Source: an uncultured Clostridium sp. (lineage in GTDB: Bacteria; Bacillota; Clostridia; TANB77; CAG-508). Taken from it: a DNA stretch of 55,804 nt. The translations under genes and the position numbers were made by a program. The stretch is from assembly GCA_946495655.1 (NCBI GenBank), contig CAMMDS010000002.1, positions 92,984 through 148,787 of the forward strand, in the 5' to 3' direction. Positions 8,392-16,929 of the stretch are shown here, in pieces. Each line of letters opens with the position of its first letter. The stretch's first letter is position 1. The notes under the pieces are model-generated. The model was not told where the DNA came from. It did not search any database and worked only from the letters and a program-made list of their open reading frames with translations.

Positions 8392-9068
8392 TACAAATAG
8401 TTTTTCACATTATTAAATACTTCTTCATGAATATCTTCAATTGTTCTTATTTTATCCTCTTTTACACATTTTATTTCACACCAATTATATTTTTTTACTA
8501 ATTTACAAGCTTCATTATATGCATCTTGTAAATGTGTTTTATTGCTTTCATGAATATCCTTTTTTTCTTCATGTGTTATTTTATTTGCTCTATTTTTCAT
8601 TAATTTTTGAGCATATTCTGTTGGCATATTTAAAAATATAACTTTTGTAGGTACTGGTAATCCATATAAATTAAATTCAAAATCCCATAACCAATTTAAA
8701 AAATCTTCTCTCTCTTTGTCATCTTTTATTTTTCCAGCTTGATGTACCATATTTGATGTAGTATATCTATCTGCTAATATTATTCCTCCATTATTATAGT
8801 ATTCTTCATAATCTTTTTTGAATGTAGCATATCTATCTGCTGCATAAAAAGTTGAAGCTATGTATGGACTTATTGCTTGAGAATCTGTTCCAAATTCACC
8901 ATTTAAATACATCTTAACTAAACTTGATGATGGACTATCATAATTTGGGAAACTCACTGTTTTATATTCAATTCCTTCTTTTTCAAATCTTTCTTTTAAT
9001 TTTTGAAGTTGAGTTTGTTTACCGCTTCCATCTGTTCCATCAATTACAAATAACTTACCTTGTTTCAT
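8391..9068 (-). CDS. tmk: Thymidylate kinase family protein
   Basis: 225 residues. P-loop GTDGSGKQTQ at residues 11-20, the LADRYTTSN (DRY-type) motif near the middle and a lid region with KNRANK. Thymidylate kinases phosphorylate dTMP to dTDP for DNA synthesis. The sequence is somewhat longer than the E. coli or Bacillus enzyme, and Q18 replaces the more common S/T of the P-loop end, so it belongs to the divergent clostridial branch. A 15-residue N-terminal extension in the open frame is translation of the palindrome at 9082-9112 and is not real; the start at 9068 follows AAGGAGG. Confidence 0.85.
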   Translation of the reverse strand: MKQGKLFVIDGTDGSGKQTQLQKLKERFEKEGIEYKTVSFPNYDSPSSSLVKMYLNGEFGTDSQAISPYIASTFYAADRYATFKKDYEEYYNNGGIILADRYTTSNMVHQAGKIKDDKEREDFLNWLWDFEFNLYGLPVPTKVIFLNMPTEYAQKLMKNRANKITHEEKKDIHESNKTHLQDAYNEACKLVKKYNWCEIKCVKEDKIRTIEDIHEEVFNNVKNYL

Positions 9069-9081
9069 ATTTCCTCCTTCA

Positions 9082-9112
9082 TGAGAAATTGGGGTCTGTC
9101 CCCAATTTCTCA
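9082..9112. repeat. REP-like palindrome, GGGGTCTGTCCCC orientation
   Basis: Perfect 13-bp arms TGAGAAATTGGGG around TCTGT. It forms an inverted pair with 8357-8391 around the tmk-like gene. Its outer TGA is the stop codon of the upstream hydrolase gene. Confidence 0.9.
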
Positions 9113-10027
9113 AAATATATATCTTTTTATGAATTTTCTAACAGTGTGCCAATATTTTTCTGGGTCTACAGCTTGTGCTTCAGCGTGCCCAGCATTTTTT
9201 ATTACCAATTTTTCTTTTTTGCAATTTGCTGCGTCATATAGTTTATCAAGCATATAAAACGGTACGAATTTATCTTGATCTCCATGTATAAAAAGTATTG
9301 GTATTGATGATTTTTTTATTTGTTTAATACATGATGCTTTTCTTAGTGAATATCCTGCTCTTATTTTTGTAATTAGATTAGCATTATATAAAGCTGGAAA
9401 TGTTGGCATATGAAATAAATATTTTAGCTCATATGAGAATTCATCCCATACTGATGTATATCCACAATCCTCTATTACCATTCTAACATTACTTGGTAAT
9501 TTTTCACCACTAGTCATCATTACTGTAGCTGCTCCCATAGATATTCCATAAAGTATTATTTTTATATTTCCATACGTCGAGATAAGATAATCTATCCATA
9601 GGATGATATCATCTTTATCTAGCCATCCCATACCAATATATTTACCTTCACTTTTCCCATGTGCTCTTAAATCCGGTATTAAAACATTGTATCCATAATC
9701 CAGAAATTTTTTAGCTGCATTCACCATAAAATAACCTGAATCTGTGTACCCATGTACTGCAATAACCCATGTTTTAGATTCTTTTTTGTTGTTTACTTCA
9801 TAGCTATGAAGATTTATTTTTTTATTTTGAATATATACGCTTTTTGCATTTTCTTTAAGCCATTTTTCATTATCTATTTTCATTTGAGTTTTAATTTCAT
9901 CAATTTCATTATTAAATATAATTGATTTAGATTTTTTTGGATTTAATGCTAAGTTAAATAAAAAATTGCCTGTTATAGTTCCTGTTATAATCACTAAACA
10001 TATTAAAATAACTAAAATAATTATCAT
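9110..10027 (-). CDS. Membrane-anchored alpha/beta hydrolase
   Basis: 305 residues. One N-terminal membrane segment (about 2-27), then an alpha/beta-hydrolase domain: oxyanion-type HGYTDSG at 92-98, nucleophile S163 in GISMG, acid D252 in HGDQDKFVP and base H281 in AGHAEA. Family members act as esterases or peptidases; the substrate is unknown. The catalytic domain probably faces outward, as in other proteins with an uncleaved N-terminal anchor, but this is inference. Its TGA stop is supplied by the palindrome at 9082-9112. It starts 11 nt after the Gly-rich membrane protein gene, so the two are probably co-transcribed. Confidence 0.88.
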   Translation of the reverse strand: MIIILVILICLVIITGTITGNFLFNLALNPKKSKSIIFNNEIDEIKTQMKIDNEKWLKENAKSVYIQNKKINLHSYEVNNKKESKTWVIAVHGYTDSGYFMVNAAKKFLDYGYNVLIPDLRAHGKSEGKYIGMGWLDKDDIILWIDYLISTYGNIKIILYGISMGAATVMMTSGEKLPSNVRMVIEDCGYTSVWDEFSYELKYLFHMPTFPALYNANLITKIRAGYSLRKASCIKQIKKSSIPILFIHGDQDKFVPFYMLDKLYDAANCKKEKLVIKNAGHAEAQAVDPEKYWHTVRKFIKRYIF

Positions 10028-10038
10028 TTTTCCTATTT

Positions 10039-11028
10039 TTATCCTTTATCATTTTCATCTTTTTCATCTTTTTCAATAATAATGTCAGCTGGTTTGCTAG
10101 ACTTTTCTTTCTTTTTTCTAGAATTGTTTTTTACTAATGCATATATAACAACTATTACTAAAATTGATATAAGAATTATTGATAATATCATTGGAAATTT
10201 TGAGGCTTCTTTCTCTGAGTTCTGCATAATATTGTTTGCAGTTTGTGAAAAAGTATTAGCAATCATTTCTTCAATAGTTAAAGAAGTATTATAATAATTT
10301 GTTTCAAAATAACCCCATAAGATATCTATAGCTTCATTATCCATAATTGTGTCTACACTATATCCACTTAAATATCTAAATTCTCCTTCCATCTCTTGTT
10401 TAGAATCATTTTTACATTGGAAATATGCAAATATGAAATGTCCTTCATCTTCAAATTTTTCTTCATATATCTTTTCCAAATACTCATCTGCTTTAGTTGG
10501 ATTTAAATTATTTCCATTCCATAAATCACTTTGATATGGTACAAATAATACATATGGCTGAACTCCTGTTTCTTTATAGAAATCTTCCAATCCCTCAATT
10601 AAAACTTTCTCACTGCTAATCCAACCAATTTCGTCTTCATACCAATCTGTTTTTGTTACTACTCCTTGTAACGGTTCTCTACTCTTTGTAGTACTTGGTA
10701 CATTATTGTTTGTATTTGTTACAGATACACAACCTGTAGAGCAACCATTAAAAAATCCTGAGAACATAAAAAGTATAAACAAAATTATAATTAATGAAAT
10801 TCCGCTTCCACATCCACATCCAGTTCCATATGGCCTTCTATATCCCCAACCATATCTTGGACCAAATACTGGCCCTCCAAAATGTGGACCTCCTACTGGT
10901 CTATGTCCAAAGCCTCCTCCGCTTGAAAAACCACCTGAAGACCTGCCACCTCCTGAAAATCCTCCAGAAGATCGACCTCCTCCAAATCCGCCACTACTAT
11001 GACCTGAACCGCCACCACTTCTTCCCAT
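10039..11028 (-). CDS. Gly/Ser-rich membrane protein with TPM-like domain
   Basis: 329 residues in clear blocks: a low-complexity Gly/Ser/Phe/Arg N-terminus (about 1-70) with CGCGSG, a membrane segment (about 75-95), an extracytoplasmic domain (about 130-250, with EGLEDFYKETGVQPYVLFVP) that resembles TPM/DUF477 modules, a second membrane segment (about 280-305), and a highly charged cytosolic tail. The role is unknown; TPM-type domains are linked to membrane protein maintenance and to phosphatase-like folds. GGAGG fits the ATG at 11028 rather than the ATG at 11040. Probably an operon with the hydrolase and tmk-like genes. Confidence 0.75.
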   Translation of the reverse strand: MGRSGGGSGHSSGGFGGGRSSGGFSGGGRSSGGFSSGGGFGHRPVGGPHFGGPVFGPRYGWGYRRPYGTGCGCGSGISLIIILFILFMFSGFFNGCSTGCVSVTNTNNNVPSTTKSREPLQGVVTKTDWYEDEIGWISSEKVLIEGLEDFYKETGVQPYVLFVPYQSDLWNGNNLNPTKADEYLEKIYEEKFEDEGHFIFAYFQCKNDSKQEMEGEFRYLSGYSVDTIMDNEAIDILWGYFETNYYNTSLTIEEMIANTFSQTANNIMQNSEKEASKFPMILSIILISILVIVVIYALVKNNSRKKKEKSSKPADIIIEKDEKDENDKG

Positions 11029-11160
11029 ATAAACCTCCATAAAAGTTCTAATATATTTTTATAGAGTATACCATTTAAAAATTATTCTTTCAAGTTTATT
11101 TAAAATAAAAAATATATATTATCTATATAATTACGCAAATAAAAACTTTATACATAAATA

Positions 11161-11190
11161 TTGACATTTTGGCATAAAATACTGTAAAAT
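11161..11190 (+). promoter_or_regulatory. Promoter of the T-box/aspS transcript
   Basis: TTGACA (11161-11166), 18 nt, TAAAAT (11185-11190), just upstream of the T-box leader. Confidence 0.75.
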
Positions 11191-11216
11191 ATATATTATG
11201 TATATTAAATTAAATA

Positions 11217-11450
11217 TTGCGTTGAAAATGACGAGGGATTAAAAGTTGCTAACAGAGATAAGAGGTCGTCGGCTGAAAGCCTTTTTTAGAAGAACATAAT
11301 CCACTAACACATTGGAGCAATTTTATATAAAGTGGAAAAATTATATTTATAGTTTTTATTTTATTTAACTATTTTTAATTTTTCAAGCTGGGTGGCACCG
11401 CGGAATATATTTTCGTCCCTGCATATTAATGCAAGGGCATTTTTTATGCC
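11217..11450 (+). promoter_or_regulatory. T-box riboswitch controlling aspS, apparent Asn (AAC) specifier
   Basis: The T-box sequence GGGTGGCACCGCGG is at 11390-11403. Upstream, Stem I runs from TGACGAGG, with AGAGATAAGAGG and an apical GGCTGAAAGCC, to the conserved TTGGAGC at 11312-11318. In the well-studied glyQS leader the specifier is followed by 10 nt ending in GAGC; the same spacing here gives AAC at 11306-11308, an asparagine codon, not an aspartate codon. Uncharged tRNA(Asn) would then stabilise the antiterminator and turn aspS on. The assignment rests on this spacing and needs folding to confirm. Confidence 0.85.
11416..11447 (+). terminator. T-box regulated terminator
   Basis: GTCCCTGCAT pairs with ATGCAAGGG with one bulge, followed by CATTTTTT. 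It competes with the antiterminator formed by the T-box sequence. Confidence 0.85.
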
Positions 11451-11474
11451 CTAAAATGAAAGGATGATTTTATT

Positions 11475-13220
11475 ATGAGTAGTTTTAGAACCCACACATG
11501 TGGTGAATTAACTTTATCTGACGTTGGCAAAGAAGTTAAAATTTGCGGTTTCGTTGAAACTATAAGAGATTTAGGAGGTTTGGTTTTTTTAGATATTAGA
11601 GATATGTATGGTATTACTCAAGTTGTTACTTCAGGTAAAGAAAATATTGTGGATTTTTCTTCAAGAATTCCTTTGGAATCTAGTGTTTGTGTAGAAGGAA
11701 TTGTTAGAAAAAGAGATCCTGAAACATATAATCCTAATATTGCAACAGGAGAAATTGAAATTGTAATAAAAAATATTACAGTACTTGGTAAAAGGACAAA
11801 AATGCTTCCATTTGAAATAAATAAAAGTCAAGAAGTACGTGAAGATTTAAGATTGAAGTACAGGTTCTTAGATTTACGTTCATCTAGATTGCAGAACAAC
11901 TTGATACTAAGAGCACAAGTTCTACAATTTTTGAGAACTCAAATGATAGAACAAGGATTTTTAGAAATTCAAACTCCAATCCTTACAAGTTCATCCCCAG
12001 AAGGCGCTAGAGATTATTTGGTACCTAGTAGGCTACACCCAGGAAAATTCTATGCACTTCCTCAAGCGCCACAACAATTCAAACAATTGTTAATGATATC
12101 TGGAATAGATAAATATTTTCAAATAGCCCCTTGTTTTAGAGATGAAGACGCAAGAGCTGACCGTGCACCAGGAGAATTCTATCAGTTAGATATGGAAATG
12201 TCATATAGTACGCAAGAGGATGTATTTAATGTGATAGAACCTATAATTTACAATACATTCACAAGATTTTCTGATAAAAGAGTTTCTAAATTTCCTTTTC
12301 CTAGAATTCCATACAAAGAAGCAATGGTCAAATATGGTACTGATAAACCAGATTTAAGAAATCCATTATATATTATAGATTTATCAGATTTCTTTAACAA
12401 ATGTTCTTTTAAACCATTTATTGGCACAACTGTAAGAGCAATAAAAGTAAATGGACATATGTCTAAAGGATTTCATGAAAAAATGCTTTCATATGCTATG
12501 TCAATTGGTATGGGAGGACTTGGGTACTTAGAAGTACAAGATGATTTATCATATAAAGGACCTATTGATAAATTTATCCCACAAGAATTAAAAAAAGAAT
12601 TATTAAAGCTTGCTGATTTAAATAAAGGAGACACTATCTTTTTCATTGCGGATTACGAAAAAAGAGCAAATGAACTTGCAGGGCAGATAAGACAGGAACT
12701 TGGAAAAAGATTGGATTTAATAGATGAAAATTTATTTGAATTCTGTTGGATTGTAGATTTTCCAATGTATGAACTTGATGAACATGATAGAATAACATTC
12801 TGTCATAACCCATTTTCTATGCCGCAAGGCGGATTGGAATCATTAGCTACTAAGAACCCATTAGAAATATTAGCTTATCAATATGATATAGTATGTAATG
12901 GAATAGAGTTATCATCTGGAGCAGTTAGAAATCATGATCCAGAAATAATGATTAAAGCATTTGAAATAGCCGGATATACTAAAGAAGATATTCAATCTAG
13001 ATTTTCAGCTTTATTCAATGCTTTCCAATATGGAGCACCACCACATGCAGGTATCGCACCTGGCATTGATAGAATGCTTATGCTATTAACAGGAAGTGAT
13101 ACAATTCGTGATGTAATTGCTTTCCCAATGAATAGTAAAGCAGAAGATTTATTAATGGGAGCACCTGGAAAAGTAACCAGAGAACAATTAAAAGATGTTC
13201 ATATAAAGCTTGATTTATAA
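11475..13220 (+). CDS. aspS: Aspartyl-tRNA synthetase (bacterial type)
   Basis: 581 residues: OB-fold anticodon-binding domain (about 1-105), class II catalytic core with motif 2 FRDEDARADRAPGEF and motif 3 GIAPGIDRMLMLL, and the bacterial GAD insertion (about 280-410). It charges tRNA(Asp). A non-discriminating version that also charges tRNA(Asn) is suggested by two outside facts: gatCAB is present nearby and the T-box specifier reads as Asn. The OB-fold loop here reads RDLGG, with Leu at a position where some non-discriminating enzymes carry His, so sequence alone does not settle specificity. Palindrome 13221-13255 follows the stop at once. Confidence 0.96.
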   Translation: MSSFRTHTCGELTLSDVGKEVKICGFVETIRDLGGLVFLDIRDMYGITQVVTSGKENIVDFSSRIPLESSVCVEGIVRKRDPETYNPNIATGEIEIVIKNITVLGKRTKMLPFEINKSQEVREDLRLKYRFLDLRSSRLQNNLILRAQVLQFLRTQMIEQGFLEIQTPILTSSSPEGARDYLVPSRLHPGKFYALPQAPQQFKQLLMISGIDKYFQIAPCFRDEDARADRAPGEFYQLDMEMSYSTQEDVFNVIEPIIYNTFTRFSDKRVSKFPFPRIPYKEAMVKYGTDKPDLRNPLYIIDLSDFFNKCSFKPFIGTTVRAIKVNGHMSKGFHEKMLSYAMSIGMGGLGYLEVQDDLSYKGPIDKFIPQELKKELLKLADLNKGDTIFFIADYEKRANELAGQIRQELGKRLDLIDENLFEFCWIVDFPMYELDEHDRITFCHNPFSMPQGGLESLATKNPLEILAYQYDIVCNGIELSSGAVRNHDPEIMIKAFEIAGYTKEDIQSRFSALFNAFQYGAPPHAGIAPGIDRMLMLLTGSDTIRDVIAFPMNSKAEDLLMGAPGKVTREQLKDVHIKLDL

Positions 13221-13255
13221 AATGAGAAATTGGGGACAGACCCCATTTTCTCATT
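13221..13255. repeat. REP-like palindrome, left flank of the RAYT
   Basis: AATGAGAAATTGGGG, loop ACAGA, CCCCATTTTCTCATT, with a single mismatch between the arms. It follows the aspS stop and contains the TGA stop of the transposase gene on the other strand. Confidence 0.9.
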
Positions 13256-14009
13256 TTTCTATTCTATAAATTCTATTTCTATTTACTTGTAAATATTGTG
13301 CTAATTTAATATTAGAAATTTTTATTCTATCTTTTATCTCCACTACTATGTTTTCTAGATATACAGGATTTTTTACCAATTCTACTATTTTTTTATCATA
13401 TCTTTCTTCTAAATCAATTAGAATTTCTTTCATATTTTCTTGTAACATATCATCATATTCCGCAAAATAATACTTGTTTTTTACATGCATAGCTCTAAAC
13501 TGTTCTAAATCTAATACTTTACTTCCAAAAACTAATTCTATTATATTTTTATCAATAAATCCCTCTCTTCTTATGTAATTTGAGTAACTAGAAAATTTGT
13601 AATCTTCACAATTTTTTACAATATTGGCCTTAACAGGATTATTATGTATATAAGAAATACAATTAAGAAGATATTTTTGATTAATGATTGGTTCGCTTAA
13701 AAATCTATCTCTAAAAACATGCCCCACTCTATTTTCTATATGATTATAGTATCTAGCATAATCTTCATTTATTTTCTTCATAAAACTTGATAGCTTTTTA
13801 GCATTATCTGTATGTAAAAGTAAATGTGCATGATTATACATAATAGCATATGCCACAATATCTATTTCTGCTTGTATTTTTCCTTTTTTCAATAAATTTA
13901 GATATTTCCTCTTATATTTATCTTTTTTAAAAATAAACTCTTTATTTACACCTTGTACAATTACATGAAAAAAAGATGTATGTAAACTTTCTCGCGACCT
14001 TCTTGGCAT
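13251..14009 (-). CDS. REP-associated tyrosine transposase (RAYT, Y1/HUH family)
   Basis: 252 residues. The N-terminus MPRRSRESLHTSFFHVIVQG is typical. The HUH metal-binding motif is H60-A-H62 in MYNHAHLLLH, and the likely nucleophile is Y84 or Y87 in NEDYARYYN. It continues with GHVFRDRF and YIHNNPVKANIV, hallmarks of RAYTs rather than of IS200 TnpA. The C-terminal part ends in an HTH-like segment (KLAQYLQVNRNRIYRIE), probably for DNA binding. The ATG at 14009 follows AAAGG; the ATG at 14027 does not. The TGA stop lies inside the left palindrome. Its likely substrates are the GGGGACAGACCCC palindromes scattered over this window. Confidence 0.9.
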   Translation of the reverse strand: MPRRSRESLHTSFFHVIVQGVNKEFIFKKDKYKRKYLNLLKKGKIQAEIDIVAYAIMYNHAHLLLHTDNAKKLSSFMKKINEDYARYYNHIENRVGHVFRDRFLSEPIINQKYLLNCISYIHNNPVKANIVKNCEDYKFSSYSNYIRREGFIDKNIIELVFGSKVLDLEQFRAMHVKNKYYFAEYDDMLQENMKEILIDLEERYDKKIVELVKNPVYLENIVVEIKDRIKISNIKLAQYLQVNRNRIYRIEK

Positions 14010-14048
14010 AAAATCACAACCTTTCATTATTTGATTTTACCCCCGAAG

Positions 14049-14077
14049 ATGCATGAAAATCTCATACATCCTTTTTT
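14049..14077 (+). terminator. Terminator-like hairpin facing the plus strand
   Basis: GATGCATGA pairs with TCATACATC (one wobble) and is followed by CTTTTTT. It lies upstream of the RAYT gene on the opposite strand and would stop read-through from aspS or an antisense transcript. No plus-strand gene ends here. Confidence 0.45.
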
Positions 14078-14107
14078 GAGAAATTGGGGTCTGTCCCCAA
14101 TTTCTCA
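14077..14107. repeat. REP-like palindrome, right flank of the RAYT
   Basis: Perfect arms TGAGAAATTGGGG around TCTGT. It directly abuts the TAA stop of adhE. Confidence 0.9.
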
Positions 14108-16711
14108 TTAGTTTCCATAATAACTATCTATTAGTATTTGCTTTAGTTCTGTTACAAGTGGCAATCTTGGATTTGCAGTTGTACATTGGTCTTCAAATGC
14201 TCTGTCTGCAAGCATATCTACTTTTGCCATAAATTCATTTTCATCTATTCCTGCTTCTTTGAAGCTCTTCTCTATTCCTAAATCTTCATTTAGCTTCTTA
14301 ATTTCTTCTATTAATGAATTTACACCTTCTTCATTTGTATCAGCCTTAAAGTGCATTTTTCTTGCTAAATCTGCATATTTTTGATCAGCTATAAAGTATT
14401 CATATTTAGGGAATGATACAAATTTTGTAGGTTTGCTACTATTGTATTTTATAACATATGGAAGAAGTATTGCATTTATTCTACCATGTGCCATATGGAA
14501 TTCTGCACCGATTTTATGTGCTAAAGAGTGGTTTATTCCTAAGAATGCATTTGTAAATGCCATACCAGCTATTGTACTTGCATTATGCATATGTTCTCTT
14601 GCTTCTTTATTGTCTCCGTGATTATATGCTTCTCTTAAATTCTTAAATACAAGTTCTACAGCTTTTTCAGATAAACCATCTGTATAGTCTGATGCCATGT
14701 TTGAAACATATGCTTCTATAGCATGTGTTAAAACATCCATACCTGTATCTGCTGTAATTCTCTTTGGCAAGCTCATTACTAAGTCTGGGTCTACTATTGC
14801 AACATCTGGTGTTAATTCATAATCTGCTAATGGATATTTTTTGTTAATTTTCTTATCTGTTAAAACTGCAAATGATGTAACTTCTGAACCTGTTCCTGAT
14901 GTTGTTGGTATTGCCACAAATTTTGCTTTTTCGCCTAATTTTGGAAATTTATATGTACGCTTTCTAATATCCATAAATTTTAATTTTAGTCCTTCAACAT
15001 CAGCATCTGGATGTTCGTAGAATAACCACATTCCTTTTGCAGCATCTATTGGACTTCCTCCACCTACTGCAATAATTACATCAGGCTTGAATTCATTCAT
15101 CATTTGAACTCCTCTATTAATTGTATCAAATGATGGATCAGATTCTACATCTGAGAATATTTCTGAATGTACATATTCATGTCTTTTTCTTAGGTGATAT
15201 AATATTTTATCTATATATCCTAATTCGACCATTGATGGGTCTGTTACTATAAATGCTCTTGTTATATCTGGCATTTTTTCTAAATATCCTATTGATCCTG
15301 CTTCAAAATATATTTTTTCTGGAACTTTAAACCATTGCATATTAACTCTCCTCTCTGCAACTCTTTTTATATTTATCAAGTTTACACTAGATACATTTGC
15401 TGTTGTTGAGTTTCCTCCAAATGTACCACAACCCAAAGTAAGTGATGGCATATTAGTGTTGTATATATCACCAATCGCGCCGTGTGTTGATGGAGAATTT
15501 ACAATGATTCTTCCTACTTTTACTCTTTCAGAGAATTTAAGTATTGTATCTTTATCTTCTGAATGGATTACTGCAGAATGTCCAAGTCCACCAAATTCAA
15601 TTAATTTTTCTGCTAAGGCTATTCCTTCATCTGCATTTTCTACTACATAATATGCAAGAACTGGACTTAGCTTTTCTTTAGAGAATGGATATTCTATTCC
15701 TACACCATTTTCTTTTAAGACTAATACTTTAGTATCTTTAGGTACTTCTATTCCTGCGGTCCCCGCAATTTTATATGGACTTTGTCCAACAATTGCAGAA
15801 TTTAAAGCACCATCTTTCTCTTTTATAAACATTGTATCTCTTAATTTTTGTGTTTGCTCATCAGATAAGAAATAACATCCTGCTTCTTTCATTAATCTTT
15901 CAAATTCATCTTTGATATCTTTATCAACTATTACTGATTGTTCTGAAGCACAAATCATTCCATTATCAAATGATTTTGACATAACTAAATCATTTACTGA
16001 TGTTTTTAATTTAGCTGTTTTATCAATATAGCATGGAACATTTCCAGGTCCAACTCCTAAAGCTGGCTTTCCACATGAATATGCTGCTTTAACCATTCCT
16101 GTTCCACCTGTAGCTAAAATTAAGTTAACATCTGGATGGTGCATAAGCATATTTGTTGCAGTTATAGATGGTTCCTCAATCCATAAAATACAATTTTCTG
16201 GTGCTCCTGCTGCTATAGCTGCATCACGTAATATTGTAGCCGCTTCCACACTACATTTTTGTGCTGATGGATGGAAACCAAATACAATAACATTTCTTGT
16301 TTTAGCTGCAATTATTGATTTAAACATTGTTGTAGATGTTGGGTTCGTAACTGGTGTTACACCTGCAATAATCCCAATTGGCTCTGCAATTTCTACATAC
16401 CCCTCTTCTTCATTTTCTGAAATAACTCCAACTGTTTTATCATATTTAATACTATGATAAATATATTCTGTAGCAAACATATTCTTTGTTATTTTGTCTT
16501 CATAAATTCCTCTACCAGTCTCTTCTACTGCCATTTTAGCAAGTTTCATATGATTTTCAAGCCCTGCCATAGACATAGCTTTAACTATTCTATCTACATC
16601 TTCCTGTGTGAGTTTCATATATTCTTCTGATGCTTTTTTTGCTTTTGTCATAAGCTCATCTATCATATTTTTAATCTTTGCTTGTTCTTCCTCACTAATT
16701 TCCTTGCTCAT
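14108..16711 (-). CDS. adhE: Bifunctional acetaldehyde-CoA/alcohol dehydrogenase
   Basis: 867 residues. The N-terminal aldehyde dehydrogenase half has the catalytic cysteine in DNGMICASEQSVIV (near 250). The C-terminal iron-dependent alcohol dehydrogenase half begins near residue 455 and shows GGGSPIDAAK and the iron-binding GINHSLAHKIGAEFHMAHG. AdhE reduces acetyl-CoA to ethanol with two NADH and forms spirosome filaments in the cytosol; it is the main NADH sink in many fermenters. GAAGGAGG fits the ATG at 16711, not 16726. The promoter is at 16849-16877, and the 5' UTR holds a cluster of REP-like palindromes. I saw no clear Rex operator. Confidence 0.97.
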   Translation of the reverse strand: MSKEISEEEQAKIKNMIDELMTKAKKASEEYMKLTQEDVDRIVKAMSMAGLENHMKLAKMAVEETGRGIYEDKITKNMFATEYIYHSIKYDKTVGVISENEEEGYVEIAEPIGIIAGVTPVTNPTSTTMFKSIIAAKTRNVIVFGFHPSAQKCSVEAATILRDAAIAAGAPENCILWIEEPSITATNMLMHHPDVNLILATGGTGMVKAAYSCGKPALGVGPGNVPCYIDKTAKLKTSVNDLVMSKSFDNGMICASEQSVIVDKDIKDEFERLMKEAGCYFLSDEQTQKLRDTMFIKEKDGALNSAIVGQSPYKIAGTAGIEVPKDTKVLVLKENGVGIEYPFSKEKLSPVLAYYVVENADEGIALAEKLIEFGGLGHSAVIHSEDKDTILKFSERVKVGRIIVNSPSTHGAIGDIYNTNMPSLTLGCGTFGGNSTTANVSSVNLINIKRVAERRVNMQWFKVPEKIYFEAGSIGYLEKMPDITRAFIVTDPSMVELGYIDKILYHLRKRHEYVHSEIFSDVESDPSFDTINRGVQMMNEFKPDVIIAVGGGSPIDAAKGMWLFYEHPDADVEGLKLKFMDIRKRTYKFPKLGEKAKFVAIPTTSGTGSEVTSFAVLTDKKINKKYPLADYELTPDVAIVDPDLVMSLPKRITADTGMDVLTHAIEAYVSNMASDYTDGLSEKAVELVFKNLREAYNHGDNKEAREHMHNASTIAGMAFTNAFLGINHSLAHKIGAEFHMAHGRINAILLPYVIKYNSSKPTKFVSFPKYEYFIADQKYADLARKMHFKADTNEEGVNSLIEEIKKLNEDLGIEKSFKEAGIDENEFMAKVDMLADRAFEDQCTTANPRLPLVTELKQILIDSYYGN

Positions 16712-16728
16712 ATTTACCTCCTTCACTT

Positions 16729-16817
16729 TGTCCCATTGGGGACAGGCCTTTTTGTCCCACTTGTCCCAAAAGGGACAGGCCTAAAAGCGACAATCTTGTC
16801 GTCTTGGGGACAGACCT
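16729..16817. repeat. Cluster of REP-like modules in the adhE 5' UTR
   Basis: Successive modules TCCCATTGGGGACAGGCC, TTTTGTCCCACTTGTCCC, AAAAGGGACAGGCC, a CGACAATCTTGTCG hairpin and GGGGACAGACC. The mix matches 923-977 and 45617-45672. Lying between promoter and start codon, it may fold in the mRNA leader. Confidence 0.75.
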
Positions 16818-16848
16818 ATAACTGTATTTTATTTTTCAATCGTTTTAT

Positions 16849-16877
16849 ATGATATATAATTACCATATCAATGTCAA
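16849..16877 (-). promoter_or_regulatory. Promoter of adhE
   Basis: TTGACA (16877-16872), 17 nt, TATCAT (16854-16849) on the minus strand. Confidence 0.65.
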
Positions 16878-16929
16878 GTTGTTTTCAACGCATTTTTCGA
16901 GATTTTAAGCCATTTTTATACTATTTCAA

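Larger units (their letters stand above)
13221..14107 (-). mobile_element. RAYT flanked by inverted REP palindromes (candidate mobile unit)
   Basis: An 887-bp block made of the Y1-type transposase gene and two palindromes of the same family in opposite orientation at its ends (ACAGA loop on the left, TCTGT on the right, plus strand). REP-associated tyrosine transposases are known to bind and nick REP hairpins. Whether the block moves as a unit, or only the palindromes are mobilised in trans, cannot be told here. Confidence 0.65.

Noticed and set aside
9069-9113. N-terminal extension of the tmk-like protein (MRNWGQTPISHEGGN)
   Set aside because: It is translation of the palindrome 9082-9112; the ribosome binding site fits the later ATG, and a similar spurious peptide arises at 42025.
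10706-11042. Proline- or Leu-rich plus-strand ORFs opposite the Gly-rich membrane protein
   Set aside because: They are reverse-strand shadows of the low-complexity Gly/Ser coding region and have no ribosome binding site.
16729-16817. Riboswitch in the adhE leader
   Set aside because: The structure is fully explained by repeated REP-like modules that occur elsewhere in other contexts.
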